A stretch of 64,000 bases of DNA from Clostridiales bacterium (GCA_021736985.1 JAIPEW010000008.1:27893-91892), one strand, 5' to 3'; positions 1 to 11,569 are shown, counted from the first letter of the stretch. The notes: generated from the sequence alone by a model not told the origin. Numbers and translations: made by a program.

Positions 1-2576
1 ACCTTGGGGCTACTGATGTCAAGGCTGTGGAGTTTCTCCGGGGATTACCTAATACTGAGATAAAGGTTTCCTACGAAACCAGGAATACCAGGCTTCATGC
101 TAAGGCCTACGTTTTTTACCGACAAAACGGTTTTACCACAGCTTATGTGGGGTCATCTAACCTTTCTGGAGCTGCTGTATCCTCCGGGTTGGAATGGAAT
201 GTGAAGTTAACTCGAAAAGATCAGCCCGATATTATCAAAAAGATTGAAGCCACCTTTGAGACTTATTGGAATGACAGGGAGTTCGTTTCCTATAGTAAAG
301 AAGATAGGCAATTTCTTCAGCATGCCATTAAGGCTGAACGCAATATAAGTGATGAGATTGTATCATTTAATTTTGATATCGCTCCCTATTTGTACCAGAG
401 GGAAACACTGGATAAGCTGGAAGCGGAGAGAAAGGTAAAGGGGCGCTGGCATAACCTGGTGGTGGCGGCAACAGGTACAGGTAAAACAGTGCTCTCTGCT
501 TTTGACTATAAGCGCTTTTGCCATGAAAACAAAGGCCGGCCGGTTCGCCTGCTGTTTGTGGCCCACCGGGAAGAGATTTTAAAGCAGAGCCTGGCCTGCT
601 TTCGTACTGTGCTCAAAGAGCCTAATTTTGGTGAGTTATTTGTTGGGGGATACACTCCGGAGAGTATTGACCACCTTTTTATTTCCATACAGACTTTTAA
701 TTCCCGGGAGCTTTACAGCCATACTTCACCTGATTATTATGATTACATAATTGTAGACGAATTTCACCATGCTGCAGCGTCAAGCTATCAAAAACTGCTT
801 TCCTATTATCAACCTAAAATTCTTCTTGGACTTACTGCTACCCCGGAGCGGATGGATGGCAAAAGCGTACTTGAATATTTTGGTAACCGCATTGCAGCTG
901 AAATTCGCCTGCCCGAGGCCATAGATAGAAAGCTCCTGTGCCCGTTTCAATATTTTGGCGTTACAGATACCGTGGATTTAGATAACCTGTGTTGGTCCAG
1001 GGGAGGTTATGACCGGGGAGAATTGAGTAATGTTTATACCGGAAATGAGACCCGGGTCAAGCACGTAATTACTTCGCTGGATCGTTATGTAACGGATATA
1101 AATGAGGTAAAGGGACTAGGGTTTTGTGTTTCTATCGAACATGCTGAGTATATGGCAAAATCTTTTAATCACTTCGGCATTCCGGCTATGGCCCTGTCTG
1201 CCCGGTCCGGGAAAGAAGAGAGAAATAATGCTAAAATGCTGCTAGTCAGAGGTGAGATTAAATTTATCTTTGTGGTGGACCTTTATAATGAGGGCGTTGA
1301 TGTTCCGGAGGTAAATACTATCCTGTTCCTGCGTCCCACCGAGAGCTTGACGGTCTTCTTGCAGCAATTGGGCCGGGGATTGCGCCTGCATGATGATAAG
1401 GACTGCCTTACCGTACTGGACTTTATTGGCCAGGCGAATAGAAAATACAATTTTGAAGAAAAGTTCAAAGCGCTCTTGATCAAAACTGCCCGCGGCATAC
1501 AGCGAGAGATGGCAGAAGGTTTTACCGGCTTGCCCAAGGGTTGTTTTGTACAGTTGGAAAAGAAAGCACAGGAATATATTTTAAACAATATTCGCAGCAA
1601 CCTGGGACGGCTGTCAGGATTTGTCGCCAGGTTGGCGTCTTTTGAAGAAGATACCGGTGAAAAGCCTACTCTGGCTAAATTTTTGGAATATTATCATTTA
1701 GAGACCAGGGTGTTTTACAGTAAGACTTCTTTTAGCCGTTTATCTGTTAAGGCAGGAATAAGAGAGGATTTCGACGGGCCCGATGAAAAAGTATTGGAAA
1801 AGGCACTGTCCCGATTGTGTACCATCGACTCCCGCCGGTGGATTGAATTTCTGTTAAGAGTTTTACAGGCTGAAGAAAGTATTGAAGAAAATGTTTTAAC
1901 TGAAGTAGAACGCAGAATGCTGTTGATGGCCCACTATACAGTATGGCAAAAAAGTCTGCCTAAAAGCGGTTTTAATACTATTGGTGAAAGTATTAATCGC
2001 ATCAGGCAAAACCCCGTCATGTTTGAGGAGATGGTAGAACTTTTGCGATACCGCTATGAAAAGATAGACTTTGTTGACCAGCCGGTTGATTTAGGTTTCA
2101 ATAGTCCCATGGACCTGCACTGCACCTATACCCGGGACCAGATCCTGGCAGCAGTTGATTATTATACCGGAGACCGCATGCCGTCCATGCGGGAGGGGGT
2201 TAAATATTTGCAGGACAAGAAGCTAGATATATTTTTCATAACCTTGAACAAAGCGGATAAGCAATATTCGCCCTCTACAATGTATGATGATTACTCAATA
2301 AATGAATGGCTGTTCCACTGGCAGTCCCAGAGTACCACTGCCGAGCAATCACCAACAGGGCAGAGATATATTAACCACCGGGAAAATGGCAGCCGGGTGG
2401 CATTGTTTGTCCGGGAGTTTAAAAACGATGCTGCAGGGGCAGCGCCTTACACTTTCCTGGGATTGGCCTACTATGTACAGCACCAGGGCTCCAGGCCCAT
2501 GAGTATCGTTTGGAAGTTGGAGCAGCCCATCCCGGCCAAGTTCTTGAAAAAGACCAATAAAATGATTGTGGGGTAA
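1..2576 (+). CDS. DEAD/DEAH-box helicase with N-terminal phospholipase D-like domain, 5' end outside window
   Basis: PLD-like HAKAYVF...VGSSNLS; Walker [27 protein letters not shown]-terminal DUF3427-like region. Frame stays open upstream of GTG 27 to the window edge. Confidence 0.85.
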   Translation, partial: LGATDVKAVEFLRGLPNTEIKVSYETRNTRLHAKAYVFYRQNGFTTAYVGSSNLSGAAVSSGLEWNVKLTRKDQPDIIKKIEATFETYWNDREFVSYSKEDRQFLQHAIKAERNISDEIVSFNFDIAPYLYQRETLDKLEAERKVKGRWHNLVVAATGTGKTVLSAFDYKRFCHENKGRPVRLLFVAHREEILKQSLACFRTVLKEPNFGELFVGGYTPESIDHLFISIQTFNSRELYSHTSPDYYDYIIVDEFHHAAASSYQKLLSYYQPKILLGLTATPERMDGKSVLEYFGNRIAAEIRLPEAIDRKLLCPFQYFGVTDTVDLDNLCWSRGGYDRGELSNVYTGNETRVKHVITSLDRYVTDINEVKGLGFCVSIEHAEYMAKSFNHFGIPAMALSARSGKEERNNAKMLLVRGEIKFIFVVDLYNEGVDVPEVNTILFLRPTESLTVFLQQLGRGLRLHDDKDCLTVLDFIGQANRKYNFEEKFKALLIKTARGIQREMAEGFTGLPKGCFVQLEKKAQEYILNNIRSNLGRLSGFVARLASFEEDTGEKPTLAKFLEYYHLETRVFYSKTSFSRLSVKAGIREDFDGPDEKVLEKALSRLCTIDSRRWIEFLLRVLQAEESIEENVLTEVERRMLLMAHYTVWQKSLPKSGFNTIGESINRIRQNPVMFEEMVELLRYRYEKIDFVDQPVDLGFNSPMDLHCTYTRDQILAAVDYYTGDRMPSMREGVKYLQDKKLDIFFITLNKADKQYSPSTMYDDYSINEWLFHWQSQSTTAEQSPTGQRYINHRENGSRVALFVREFKNDAAGAAPYTFLGLAYYVQHQGSRPMSIVWKLEQPIPAKFLKKTNKMIVG

Positions 2577-2580
2577 AGAG

Positions 2581-2967
2581 TTGAAAAAAGTAACCGCAGC
2601 CATCATTGAAAAGAATGGCAAAATTCTTATTACCCAGAGGCCCAGGACAGATAAACTTAGTTTAAAGTGGGAGTTTCCGGGTGGAAAAGTAGAATCAGGG
2701 GAAACGCCGGAGGAATGCCTGGTGCGGGAGATTAAAGAAGAGTTAAACCTTGATATAAAAATAACCGGGCATTTTATGAACAGCAATTATAAATACGAAT
2801 CCGGCGAAATTGAATTAATATGCTATTTTGCGGAAATTACCGGCGGGGAAATCACGTTAAATTTTCATGAGACGGCCAAGTGGATCGAAAGGGGTAATTT
2901 AAAGGATTTTGATTTTGCCCCGGCGGATATACCGGTTTGGAGATGTTATCAGGAGGGAGGAGGCTAA
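2581..2967 (+). CDS. NUDIX hydrolase, MutT/8-oxo-dGTP diphosphatase-like
   Basis: NUDIX box GGKVESGETPEECLVREIKEELNLDI. TTG 2581 start inferred; the listed ORF overlaps the helicase stop. Confidence 0.85.
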   Translation: MKKVTAAIIEKNGKILITQRPRTDKLSLKWEFPGGKVESGETPEECLVREIKEELNLDIKITGHFMNSNYKYESGEIELICYFAEITGGEITLNFHETAKWIERGNLKDFDFAPADIPVWRCYQEGGG

Positions 2968-3510
2968 TTAGGATTCAGATAAAAGGTTGGTTGAAACTGC
3001 TTACAGCATAAGCAATAAGGTATTATCCAATTATTGATTTCGCATTATCCATATGGTGCGGATGTATAAGAAAGTATTGTCCGACCAATTATCCCAGAGT
3101 GTACTTGACTAAAATTCTATCCAAGCAGCAACTGGATGGAGAATGTATATATTTCCATTGGCAAATACACACCAAGCGCTGCTTAAATCAGATTTTCCTT
3201 ACGGGGCAAACATGAATGAACCTGATATCTCTCAACCTTCAGTTATGATTAAGATTTACTGCAAAGAGCAGTATTTCTTTAATATTGAGTCCGGGCAGGC
3301 GGAAAATCTTAACTTAACTTATAAGGTAACATTAAGTTCTCCCCGACAAGCTTTTGCCAATGATGATGGACATTAGCCTTAATGGTTCTTAAGCTGCACA
3401 CTACATGTAAATAACGCAGCAAAATATCTTTTATTTGCTGCGCATGAAGGTAATATGTAACAATAATCATAAATACCGCAGGATTAAAAATATATTCCTG
3501 CATTCTGCTT

Positions 3511-4020
3511 TTATACTAAATGCATAGGAGGAACTTGTATCCACCCTTTTGTTTTACCATACTTCACTATTGCATCATATAGATCTAATTCTTCCTTAAG
3601 AAAATTGATAAGTGTTTTTCGTAGAGGATCATTAGTAGTTGTAGAACGTATAAAGCGAGTATGGCTATCTAAAAAGTGTTGTATACCAGTGAATATATCT
3701 TTAAACATAAAACTATCTCCAAGTATACCACTATTGACATTAACTCTAACACTTTTTGGTGGTCTTTCAGGCAAGTTTATTTTAAATGTGTTCATTTCTT
3801 CTTCTAAGATATCTACTTGTTTTTCTAAAATTTTAATGCCTTGTTGAAGTAAAAATATAAAATCAGGATCGTGGGCGAAATTTTGATATAATTGATTCTT
3901 TTCTAAAATATCATACCTGGAAATCAATTGGTCCCATAATAAATATGCTTCCCCAGCATTTAGTTCGGGTTCTTTAGCCGTTTCTGCTTTTCCGATATGA
4001 TACCTTCCTATTTGCACCAT
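3511..4020 (-). CDS. DUF3231-like protein
   Basis: Start trimmed to MVQIGRYHIGKAE with an AGGTG SD just upstream on the minus strand; architecture resembles DUF3231 proteins of spore formers. Confidence 0.6.
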   Translation of the reverse strand: MVQIGRYHIGKAETAKEPELNAGEAYLLWDQLISRYDILEKNQLYQNFAHDPDFIFLLQQGIKILEKQVDILEEEMNTFKINLPERPPKSVRVNVNSGILGDSFMFKDIFTGIQHFLDSHTRFIRSTTTNDPLRKTLINFLKEELDLYDAIVKYGKTKGWIQVPPMHLV

Positions 4021-4695
4021 AAATACACCTCGTTTTCCAGTATTTTGGTATCTTTTAAACGAAAAAAATATTTTATTAAGTTTAGTTTGGATTATTAAAT
4101 ATATTGTATTCAAAACATACTGTAGTAAATATTTGCAATTTGCTGTGTATTTTAGGTATGATGCGCAACAATACTAATTATCAATCATTGTGTACATTTA
4201 TTACCGATAAAAAATATAAAACAGATTTTCTAAATATAACCAGTTAATAGCAAAAAAAGGCATAGTTACTCCCTCCCCATAATAGGAAGAATATGCTAGT
4301 TTACAAGAAATCTTGTGATTCGGTTAAGAATTTTGCGTAGTTTTTAATGAGAATGTTTTAATTATGAAATTGCCTGTAACTCTTAAATGTTGTGTGAAAA
4401 GGGAATTTCAGTTAACTTTTCCGTTAATTAATTATCCATTATTAGGCAGATAAGTATTTTATTTATGTTATTGCAGCAGTTGTTACCTGGTGGTGGTCCA
4501 CCCTCCCGCACTCTATTATTAATCTCTCTCACAGAATATGTTATATCCTGTCTTTACTGCATTTATGAGATATTTTTCTTAACCTACATAGGACAGGTGT
4601 ATCGTCACATTCTTTCCATATAACGACAGGGGGAATGATTTGCACAGTTGAATATTAATAAAAAACTTAAAAAAATTAAATAACAAGAATCGTAA

Positions 4696-4812
4696 AATTT
4701 GTACATAAAAAAAGAACAGCCTTGAGGACAGCATGTTATAAGATTATATGATCCGGATAAGCACATTGTTGAAGTTGGTGAATCCATGGAAAGTGTAATA
4801 AGGCGCTTTTAG
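4696..4812 (+). pseudogene. Fragment of a VOC/glyoxalase-superfamily gene
   Basis: Frame reads NLYIKKEQP*GQHVIRLYDPDKHIVEVGESMESVIRRF*; matches the typical VOC tail with TGA where Trp is expected. Confidence 0.6.
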
Positions 4813-4981
4813 TCTAGGATTATTTGTAGAATAAATATGCAGAACGCACTTTTATGCCGGTGGAATTCTAAAATAATGCTTATAGATATTTGCTATCCTA
4901 ATTTATAATAGCAATGCAATCTAAGAATGAGTTTGTTACCATATACAAAAATCATTTGTTTATAGGGGGAGGTGGAATAGT

Positions 4982-6208
4982 ATGAACTTTGCGCAAGAGA
5001 AATACCGCCTACTAGTAGAAAACTTACCGGAAGGCTTTGCCTATCACCAAATTGTTACCGATATCAAAGGCAACCCGGTGGACTATATCATTCTTGAAGT
5101 GAACTCGGCCTTTGAAAAAATGACAGGTCTTTTAAGGGATCAGGTAATAGGCAGAAAAGCTACAGAAGTTTATCCAGGTATTGAAGAGTCGAAGCTAGAC
5201 TTGATTGGCATATACGGGAAAGTGGCTCTTACGGGAGAGACTGCCCATTTAGAACAATATTTTGAGGAGGCAGACTGCTGGTGTGATATTACTGCCTACA
5301 GTGGTGAGCAAGGTTTTTTTGCTGTGATCTATCGTGATATTACGGCTGTTAAATCACTGCGAGAGAGTGAGGAAAAGTATAGAGAACTTGTAGAGAACCT
5401 GAATGAAATAATTTACATTCTTGATGAAAATGCCAAAGTCAAGTATATTTCTCCAAATGTTGAATCGATAAGCGGCTACACTCCTGATGAGTTGGCTAAA
5501 ATGCGATTTACTGATTTTGTTCATCCAGAAGACATAAAAGGGCGTATAAATCAATTTCAAAAGATAATGTCAGGTGTCAACGAAGCTACAGAATATCGTT
5601 TTGTTACCAGGGACGGTGGCACTGTCTGGGTAAGAACTGCTGCTCGTCCTGTAGTCAGGGAAGGGCGGGTAGTTGGCGTCCAGGGAGTATTAACCGATAT
5701 CACTGAACGAAAGCAGGCAGAAGAGAAGTTGCGTTACATAAGTTTTCACGATGTTCTCACGGGGCTGTATAACCGGTTTTACCTGGAAGAAAAAATGAAG
5801 AGTTTGGATACTGAAATGCAGATACCCATCAGCATAATCATGGCAGATGTGAATAATCTCAAACTGGTAAATGATACTTATGGACATAGTGCTGGAGATG
5901 AAATGTTGAAGCAAGCAGCTGAAATTTTGACAGTTTCCTGCCGTGAAGATGATATTGTTGTCCGCTGGGGTGGCGATGAATTTATAATCCTTCTTCTCCA
6001 AACGTCAGAAAAAGAATTAAACAGAATATGCAAAAAGATAAATGAAAAGTGCTGCTGCACTTACGTGAAAGATGTGCCTAATTCCATAGCATTAGGTTGC
6101 GCGATCATGGAAAGTGCTAAAATAGACTTGAGAGAGATTTTTAAAGAGGCTGAGGATGATATGTACAAGCAAAAGTGGGAATCTAAAGTGAAAAGAATGC
6201 AGATATAA
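4982..6208 (+). CDS. PAS-PAS-GGDEF diguanylate cyclase
   Basis: Two PAS-like regions and RWGGDEFIILL signature; SD GGGGGAGGTGG upstream. Confidence 0.9.
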   Translation: MNFAQEKYRLLVENLPEGFAYHQIVTDIKGNPVDYIILEVNSAFEKMTGLLRDQVIGRKATEVYPGIEESKLDLIGIYGKVALTGETAHLEQYFEEADCWCDITAYSGEQGFFAVIYRDITAVKSLRESEEKYRELVENLNEIIYILDENAKVKYISPNVESISGYTPDELAKMRFTDFVHPEDIKGRINQFQKIMSGVNEATEYRFVTRDGGTVWVRTAARPVVREGRVVGVQGVLTDITERKQAEEKLRYISFHDVLTGLYNRFYLEEKMKSLDTEMQIPISIIMADVNNLKLVNDTYGHSAGDEMLKQAAEILTVSCREDDIVVRWGGDEFIILLLQTSEKELNRICKKINEKCCCTYVKDVPNSIALGCAIMESAKIDLREIFKEAEDDMYKQKWESKVKRMQI

Positions 6209-6229
6209 TTTTTGACGGGGGATATTTTT

Positions 6230-6613
6230 ATGGAAATTCGGGTTTATTACGAGGATACTGATGCAGGCGGGGTAGTTTATTACGCAAATTATTTGAAGTA
6301 TTTTGAAAGAGGAAGGACTGAATACCTTCGTAACCGGGGATTTTCTGTAGGAGACCTGGCCCGGCAGGGTTTTCTCTTTCCAGTTGTACACTTGGAGGTT
6401 GATTACTGCGTTCCGGCTTTGCATGACGATTTGTTAAGGGTGGAAACATCCGTGTTGGAAGTTAGAAAATCTTCTTTTACCCTTGTTCAACGGGTTTTTC
6501 GAGCCGCTGATGAAAAGTTGCTTGTTGAAGGCAAAGTGAAATTGGCATGTGTAGGACCGGAACTGAAACCCAGGCGGATACCTGAGGAGATTATACAGGC
6601 TATTAAAGAATAA
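6230..6613 (+). CDS. Acyl-CoA thioesterase, YbgC/4-hydroxybenzoyl-CoA thioesterase family
   Basis: MEIRVYYEDTDAGGVVYYANYLKYFERGRTE hotdog-fold motif; ATG 6230 preferred over TTG 6212. Confidence 0.88.
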   Translation: MEIRVYYEDTDAGGVVYYANYLKYFERGRTEYLRNRGFSVGDLARQGFLFPVVHLEVDYCVPALHDDLLRVETSVLEVRKSSFTLVQRVFRAADEKLLVEGKVKLACVGPELKPRRIPEEIIQAIKE

Positions 6614-6930
6614 ATTTTGAACGAGCTCAAAAAAAAGAAGTCGTTTTTTTACCAGTAAATAAGTTGCAAGAGTTGAATGTTATAAGCATCTTATCCTTAG
6701 CATAGTGTTCAAAAAATATAGATAGGATTTAGTTTGCAAGATGGAAACAATAGCTGGCAATATATGATTATAATATTTTGTAATTTTAATTTATCTTACA
6801 GCCCGCTTTCTCAAACAGAGAGAAATACATTCCACAGATGCTAAAGACTCAGACGTATTTATCCTTGTTATCAGAGTAAGAATATATTTTATAAGTTAGA
6901 GGGCAAGGAACCTGTTAAATGTAAAAGGAA

Positions 6931-7731
6931 GTGAAAAACGTGGAATGGGCACAACCTGATAAGTTATATGCGATTTTTAGGTGTACTAATGCTAAGCATG
7001 CAGATGATTTGGTAAATAAAGGGACTATAATGTTTAATAATGCTCGAGCATGGGCTGATATAGAGAAAAAAAAAGGAAAAGGTCAGGGAGATTTATACGA
7101 AGGGGTGTTTGCAGCTTGTCACCCTTCAGACGTGGATTCAGTGACTTTTTACAATAAAAAATATAATGATGTTGAATGTGTGTCTAATGGGAAATTATTA
7201 TATTTTAGGCGTAAAAGTGTAATGCAAATGCCGGCTTTTTGTTTCTTTTTATTAAAGCAAAGTCTTTTTGATTGTAGTGGAAAAGAGGGGAAACACACTC
7301 TTTCAACTTATATACCAGGAACATTTTTTCAGGAGTTTGCAGATGGACTATCGGCAGATGAAGAAAAGCAGCCCTCCTTAGTTTTAATACATGACATGGA
7401 GGAGTTTGTAAAAATGATAAAGAGAAAACTTATATCCATGGGAGTTAATGAGTCGGATGTATTAGTTCGATGTGTTCAATATTTGAATAAACATATTCCT
7501 TTTTACAATTCAGCAGGGTCTCCAGAAGAATTGTTTCTCAAAGATAAATCATTTTCATATCAAGCTGAGGGTAGAATTTTAGTTAATACTACCAACAAAT
7601 TATTGATAGATAAGCTGGTGCGGAACCCTATAAATATAGGACCAATTAAGGAGTTTTCTGAACAAAGCAATACAGATTGTGATCAAGGAATATTTGTTAA
7701 GATGACAGCAGATGTACATGCTGTAGATTAA
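6931..7731 (+). CDS. Hypothetical protein, DUF2971-like features
   Basis: Single 266-aa ORF; GTIMFNNARAWAD...GQGDLYEGVFA resembles DUF2971-type proteins, otherwise unassigned. Confidence 0.6.
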   Translation: MKNVEWAQPDKLYAIFRCTNAKHADDLVNKGTIMFNNARAWADIEKKKGKGQGDLYEGVFAACHPSDVDSVTFYNKKYNDVECVSNGKLLYFRRKSVMQMPAFCFFLLKQSLFDCSGKEGKHTLSTYIPGTFFQEFADGLSADEEKQPSLVLIHDMEEFVKMIKRKLISMGVNESDVLVRCVQYLNKHIPFYNSAGSPEELFLKDKSFSYQAEGRILVNTTNKLLIDKLVRNPINIGPIKEFSEQSNTDCDQGIFVKMTADVHAVD

Positions 7732-7775
7732 ATAATAACTTTCCTTTATCTTTATAATGTGGAATAAGTACCGAT

Positions 7776-7808
7776 CCCGGAGTAATAAAAAGCTCCGGGT
7801 TTTTATTT
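7776..7808 (+). terminator. Rho-independent terminator
   Basis: CCCGGAG-N10-CTCCGGG followed by TTTTTATTTT. Confidence 0.85.
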
Positions 7809-7936
7809 TATATTATAAAAATCATTGCAGGATTTTATAAACTTTGAACGAATTTTTAAGTTTTAGGTGAAGAGTATGTTTTTTTGTAAAAGTATCTGTT
7901 TTTCTTGTTTATTTTGACAAATGGAGGAGGAGACTT

Positions 7937-8734
7937 ATGAAAAAATTATTTAGCTTGGGGTTGTTGGTTTTATTTGCCATGGCCCTTGTTGTTGCAGCCG
8001 GTTGTGGCGGCGAGGACTCTAGCGATGCAAAGAAAGTTGTAGTTGGTACTAACCCTACTTTTGCACCTTTTGAGTCAGTTGATGAAAACGGAGAATATGT
8101 GGGTTTCGATATTGACCTTATTCGTGCAATTGGTGAAGTTAATAACTGGAACGTAGTTATTAAAGATTATCCTTTTAAAGGACTGGTACCGGCACTGGAA
8201 AGTTCCAGTATTGATGCTTGTATTGCTGCAATGACTATTGATGAAGAGCGCGAGAATAAAGTTGATTTTACAGTACCATATTACCAGTCTGGTCTTTGTA
8301 TTGCCGTTTTGGAAAGTAATGATAGTGTAAAAGGCATAGAAGATCTGGAAGGTAAGCGTATAGGTGTGCAGCTGGGGACTACAGGGGCAAAGGCTGCAAG
8401 AGAAATTCCCGGTGCTGATGTAGTGGACTATAAGGATGTTAATTCGGCTTATATGTCCCTGGGGAATGAGAGTATTGATGCTGTTTTAAATGATTATCCG
8501 GTTACAGCTAATTATATTAGTAAAAGTAAAGATGATGATGTAAAAATCGTGGGCGAAATATTAAACAGTGAGTTTTACGGAATTGCAGTTCCCAAGGATA
8601 AACCGGAAATTCAGGAGGAAGTTAACAGCGCGCTCGAGACTTTAAAAGAAAACGGTGAGTACGCTGAAATATATAAGGAATGGTTTGCAGAAGCACCAGC
8701 AGAATTTTTGCCAGGAGAACCTGCAGAAAAATAA
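7937..8734 (+). CDS. Polar amino-acid ABC transporter, substrate-binding lipoprotein
   Basis: Lipobox VVAAGC; SBP_bac_3 pattern VGTNPTFAPFESVDENGEYVGFDIDLI. Confidence 0.92.
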   Translation: MKKLFSLGLLVLFAMALVVAAGCGGEDSSDAKKVVVGTNPTFAPFESVDENGEYVGFDIDLIRAIGEVNNWNVVIKDYPFKGLVPALESSSIDACIAAMTIDEERENKVDFTVPYYQSGLCIAVLESNDSVKGIEDLEGKRIGVQLGTTGAKAAREIPGADVVDYKDVNSAYMSLGNESIDAVLNDYPVTANYISKSKDDDVKIVGEILNSEFYGIAVPKDKPEIQEEVNSALETLKENGEYAEIYKEWFAEAPAEFLPGEPAEK

Positions 8735-8746
8735 TGATAAGCTAAA

Positions 8747-8786
8747 AGGAAAATATGCGTAAACTTAGTTTTGCGCATATTTTCCT
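8747..8786 (+). promoter_or_regulatory. Intercistronic hairpin between SBP and permease genes
   Basis: Perfect 13-bp inverted repeat AGGAAAATATGCG / CGCATATTTTCCT. Confidence 0.7.
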
Positions 8787-8809
8787 GTTTGGCCCGGTGA
8801 GGTGACAAA

Positions 8810-9505
8810 ATGGAAGTAGCTATAAAAAGTATACCAGTATTAATGCAAGGAGCAGGAATAACATTATTTATAACTATTGTGTCAATATGTTTTGGACTTA
8901 TATTGGGTTTGTCAGCCGGGCTGGCCCGTTTGTCCAAGAATCGCATACTGTCTTTTTTTGCCACATGTTATATTGATTTCTTCCGGGGTACCCCTTTATT
9001 GGTTCAGTTGGTTCTCATTTATTTCGGGATCCCTGATATATTAAGAGATATACAGGAGGGTTTGGTAGCAGCTTTCGGTATAGATCCTTTTTTTAATAAT
9101 ATACCTACTCTGGCAGCTGTTTTAATAGCATTGAGTTTAAACAGCGGGGCTTATATAGGTGAAATATTCCGTGCCGGCGTACAGTCTATTGAGAAAGGCC
9201 AAATAGAGGCGGCAAGATCCCTGGGAATGACTTACCGGCAGGCTATGCGGCATGTAATACTTCCCCAGGCATTTAAAAGAATGATACCGCCGCTTGGAAA
9301 TGAGTTTATTACATTGTTAAAGGATACTGCACTGGTATCAGTTATTGGCTTTGGGGAACTCTTTCACAGGGGTGATCTAATTGTGTCCCGTACTTTTGAG
9401 GCATTTGCTGTATACATGGAAGTAGCGTTAATATATTTAATTATGACATTGACTTTTTCTCGTTTCGTAGATTACCTGGAGAGGAGGCTGAAATACGGTG
9501 ATTGA
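8810..9505 (+). CDS. Polar amino-acid ABC transporter permease
   Basis: HisM/GlnP-type [11 protein letters not shown] and [23 protein letters not shown]. Confidence 0.93.
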   Translation: MEVAIKSIPVLMQGAGITLFITIVSICFGLILGLSAGLARLSKNRILSFFATCYIDFFRGTPLLVQLVLIYFGIPDILRDIQEGLVAAFGIDPFFNNIPTLAAVLIALSLNSGAYIGEIFRAGVQSIEKGQIEAARSLGMTYRQAMRHVILPQAFKRMIPPLGNEFITLLKDTALVSVIGFGELFHRGDLIVSRTFEAFAVYMEVALIYLIMTLTFSRFVDYLERRLKYGD

Positions 9506-10220
9506 GATTAAAAATTTGTACAAGTGTTTTAATGAATTAGAGGTGCTGCGTGATATCAATTGTCGAATAGCCTCCCGGGAAGTGGTGGTAGTCATCGGGC
9601 CTAGCGGCTCAGGGAAAAGTACTTTTCTACGCTGTATAAATATGTTGGAAAAGCCCTCATCAGGCGATGTCTCTATTAATGGTGTGTCTTTAACAGATCC
9701 TAAGACAAATATTAATGAAATGCGTCAGGAAGTTGGGATGGTGTTTCAGCAGTTTAACCTTTTTCCTCATAAAACGGTCATGGAAAATATAACTTTGGCC
9801 CCGGTAAGGGTACGCTCGTTAGGTAATAAGCAGGCAGAAGAAGTTGGTATGGAGCTTTTAGAGAAAGTAGGACTTAGCGATAAAGCCTATGCTTATCCTC
9901 AGAAGCTTTCCGGCGGGCAGCAGCAGAGAGCAGCTATTGCCAGGGCCCTGGCAATGCGCCCGGAGATAATGTTGTTTGATGAATGCACATCAGCCCTGGA
10001 CCCCGAAATGGTAGGCGATGTGCTGACTGTTATGAAAGATTTGGCACGTGAAGGTATGACCATGGTCGTTGTAACTCACGAAATGGGATTTGCCCGGGAA
10101 GTTGGAGATAGGGTTATCTTCATGGATGAAGGAATGATTGTTGGAGAAGGTACGCCAGAGCAAATATTTAATAATCCTTCTCATGAGCGTACCCAGGCTT
10201 TTTTAAGTAAGATATTATAG
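9498..10220 (+). CDS. Polar amino-acid ABC transporter ATP-binding protein
   Basis: Walker [18 protein letters not shown] signature; [11 protein letters not shown]. Confidence 0.95.
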   Translation: MIEIKNLYKCFNELEVLRDINCRIASREVVVVIGPSGSGKSTFLRCINMLEKPSSGDVSINGVSLTDPKTNINEMRQEVGMVFQQFNLFPHKTVMENITLAPVRVRSLGNKQAEEVGMELLEKVGLSDKAYAYPQKLSGGQQQRAAIARALAMRPEIMLFDECTSALDPEMVGDVLTVMKDLAREGMTMVVVTHEMGFAREVGDRVIFMDEGMIVGEGTPEQIFNNPSHERTQAFLSKIL

Positions 10221-10257
10221 TTTGATGCTAGATTATTCCAGTTGTAATTTTTACTCA

Positions 10258-10283
10258 AAACCTGGCTTCCAGGTTTATTATTT
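10258..10283 (+). terminator. Rho-independent terminator
   Basis: AAACCTGG-CTT-CCAGGTTT then ATTATTTT. Confidence 0.75.
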
Positions 10284-10378
10284 TATATGAAAAGATTTTC
10301 GCTTACCGTTTATCCTGCAATTAGCAAATTTAGTTTAGCAGGGGTAGCTGGTAAGCCTAGTTAGTTAAAAGGGTTGTT

Positions 10379-11569
10379 TCACCTGGCAGTATCTTTATGG
10401 CTGCTAGGGGTTTTGAGAATTGTTGCGATAATGACGATACCAAATAAGGACAGGGCTGCACCGGCCCAAAAGGGCCCGTTGTATCCCGTGTAAGTAAATA
10501 TAATACCAATTACAACGGGGCCCAGTGTTTGCCCTAATCTCAACATTGTACCGTTTAAAGACATTAAAACACCCCTGTATTCCAGTGATACTAGTTCTGA
10601 TAAGTAAGTTTGTAAAACTGGTACAGTCAGTGCCTGAGAAGCGCCAAAAAGTATAACTGGTAACAGGAATAGCCACAAGTTATTTACAAAAGGAATAATT
10701 ATTAAAGATATTGTATAGCCTGAAAAGCCGGTAATGATAATGCTCTGCTTGTTAAAACGTTTATTAATTTTACCCAGCTGTGCTGAAACTAATGCTGTGC
10801 TTATAGATCCGGCGAATAAAAGTAGGCCTATTGTAAAAGAAGAAGCATTGAATACCTGTCCCAGTAGAATGCTAAAATATGTCAAATAGCTCCCGTAAAG
10901 TATTATGAATATAAGTATTCCAATAGTAAAGATGCCTATTACTTTTTTGTTTTTTATATCTTTCCAGGCACCTTTTAAGTAATGCTTAAGTTTTTGTTCA
11001 CTTTCAGGCTCGGGGTTTTTGAGATATTTCCATATAACCAGGACAAGCGGCAGAGACAGCCAGGGCAAAAGAAAAGGATAATACCAGGCAAATGTAGCCA
11101 GGATGCCGCCTATGATGGGATAAAAAGCTGTGCCTATACTGAGTATGCTAGCATTGAGTCCCATAGCCCGGGCCCTTTGGGTTCCCTGGTATAAATCACC
11201 GATAATAGTAATATTTAAAGATCCTAACGGGGCCCCGCCAATACCTTGCAGCGTGCGAAGAACAAGCAGGGTATTAAAGTCAGAGGTAAATCCACACAGT
11301 CCTCCTGCTGTGCCAAATAGCAATAAAGAGGGCAGCAGTATTCTTTTACGGCCTATTCTGTCTGCAGTTATCCCGTAGAAAGGAGTTAAAAAAACTCCCG
11401 GTAGTGTAAAAAAAGTAATTAAGAGTCCTACCTGGGTCTCAGAAAGGTTGAGCTCAGACATTATTTTGGGAAAAGCCGGGGTAATGCTGGATACTCCTAG
11501 CACAGCCATTAAAGTTATCCCAAAGATAATAAGTAAATTAGTGTCAAATGAATTTGCGTTTTTGTTCAA
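10379..11569 (-). CDS. MFS transporter
   Basis: Multi-TM protein with GITADRIGRKRILLPSL MFS motif. Confidence 0.88.
   Translation of the reverse strand: MNKNANSFDTNLLIIFGITLMAVLGVSSITPAFPKIMSELNLSETQVGLLITFFTLPGVFLTPFYGITADRIGRKRILLPSLLLFGTAGGLCGFTSDFNTLLVLRTLQGIGGAPLGSLNITIIGDLYQGTQRARAMGLNASILSIGTAFYPIIGGILATFAWYYPFLLPWLSLPLVLVIWKYLKNPEPESEQKLKHYLKGAWKDIKNKKVIGIFTIGILIFIILYGSYLTYFSILLGQVFNASSFTIGLLLFAGSISTALVSAQLGKINKRFNKQSIIITGFSGYTISLIIIPFVNNLWLFLLPVILFGASQALTVPVLQTYLSELVSLEYRGVLMSLNGTMLRLGQTLGPVVIGIIFTYTGYNGPFWAGAALSLFGIVIIATILKTPSSHKDTAR

Noticed and set aside
3143-3376. 77-aa + strand ORF (MYIFPLANTHQALL...)
   Set aside because: No SD at a good position and no recognisable family; lies in degraded-looking DNA, so not called as a gene.
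3415-3442. CGCAGCAAA...TTTGCTGCG hairpin
   Set aside because: Only 9 bp, no U tract or adjacent stop codon to give it a role.
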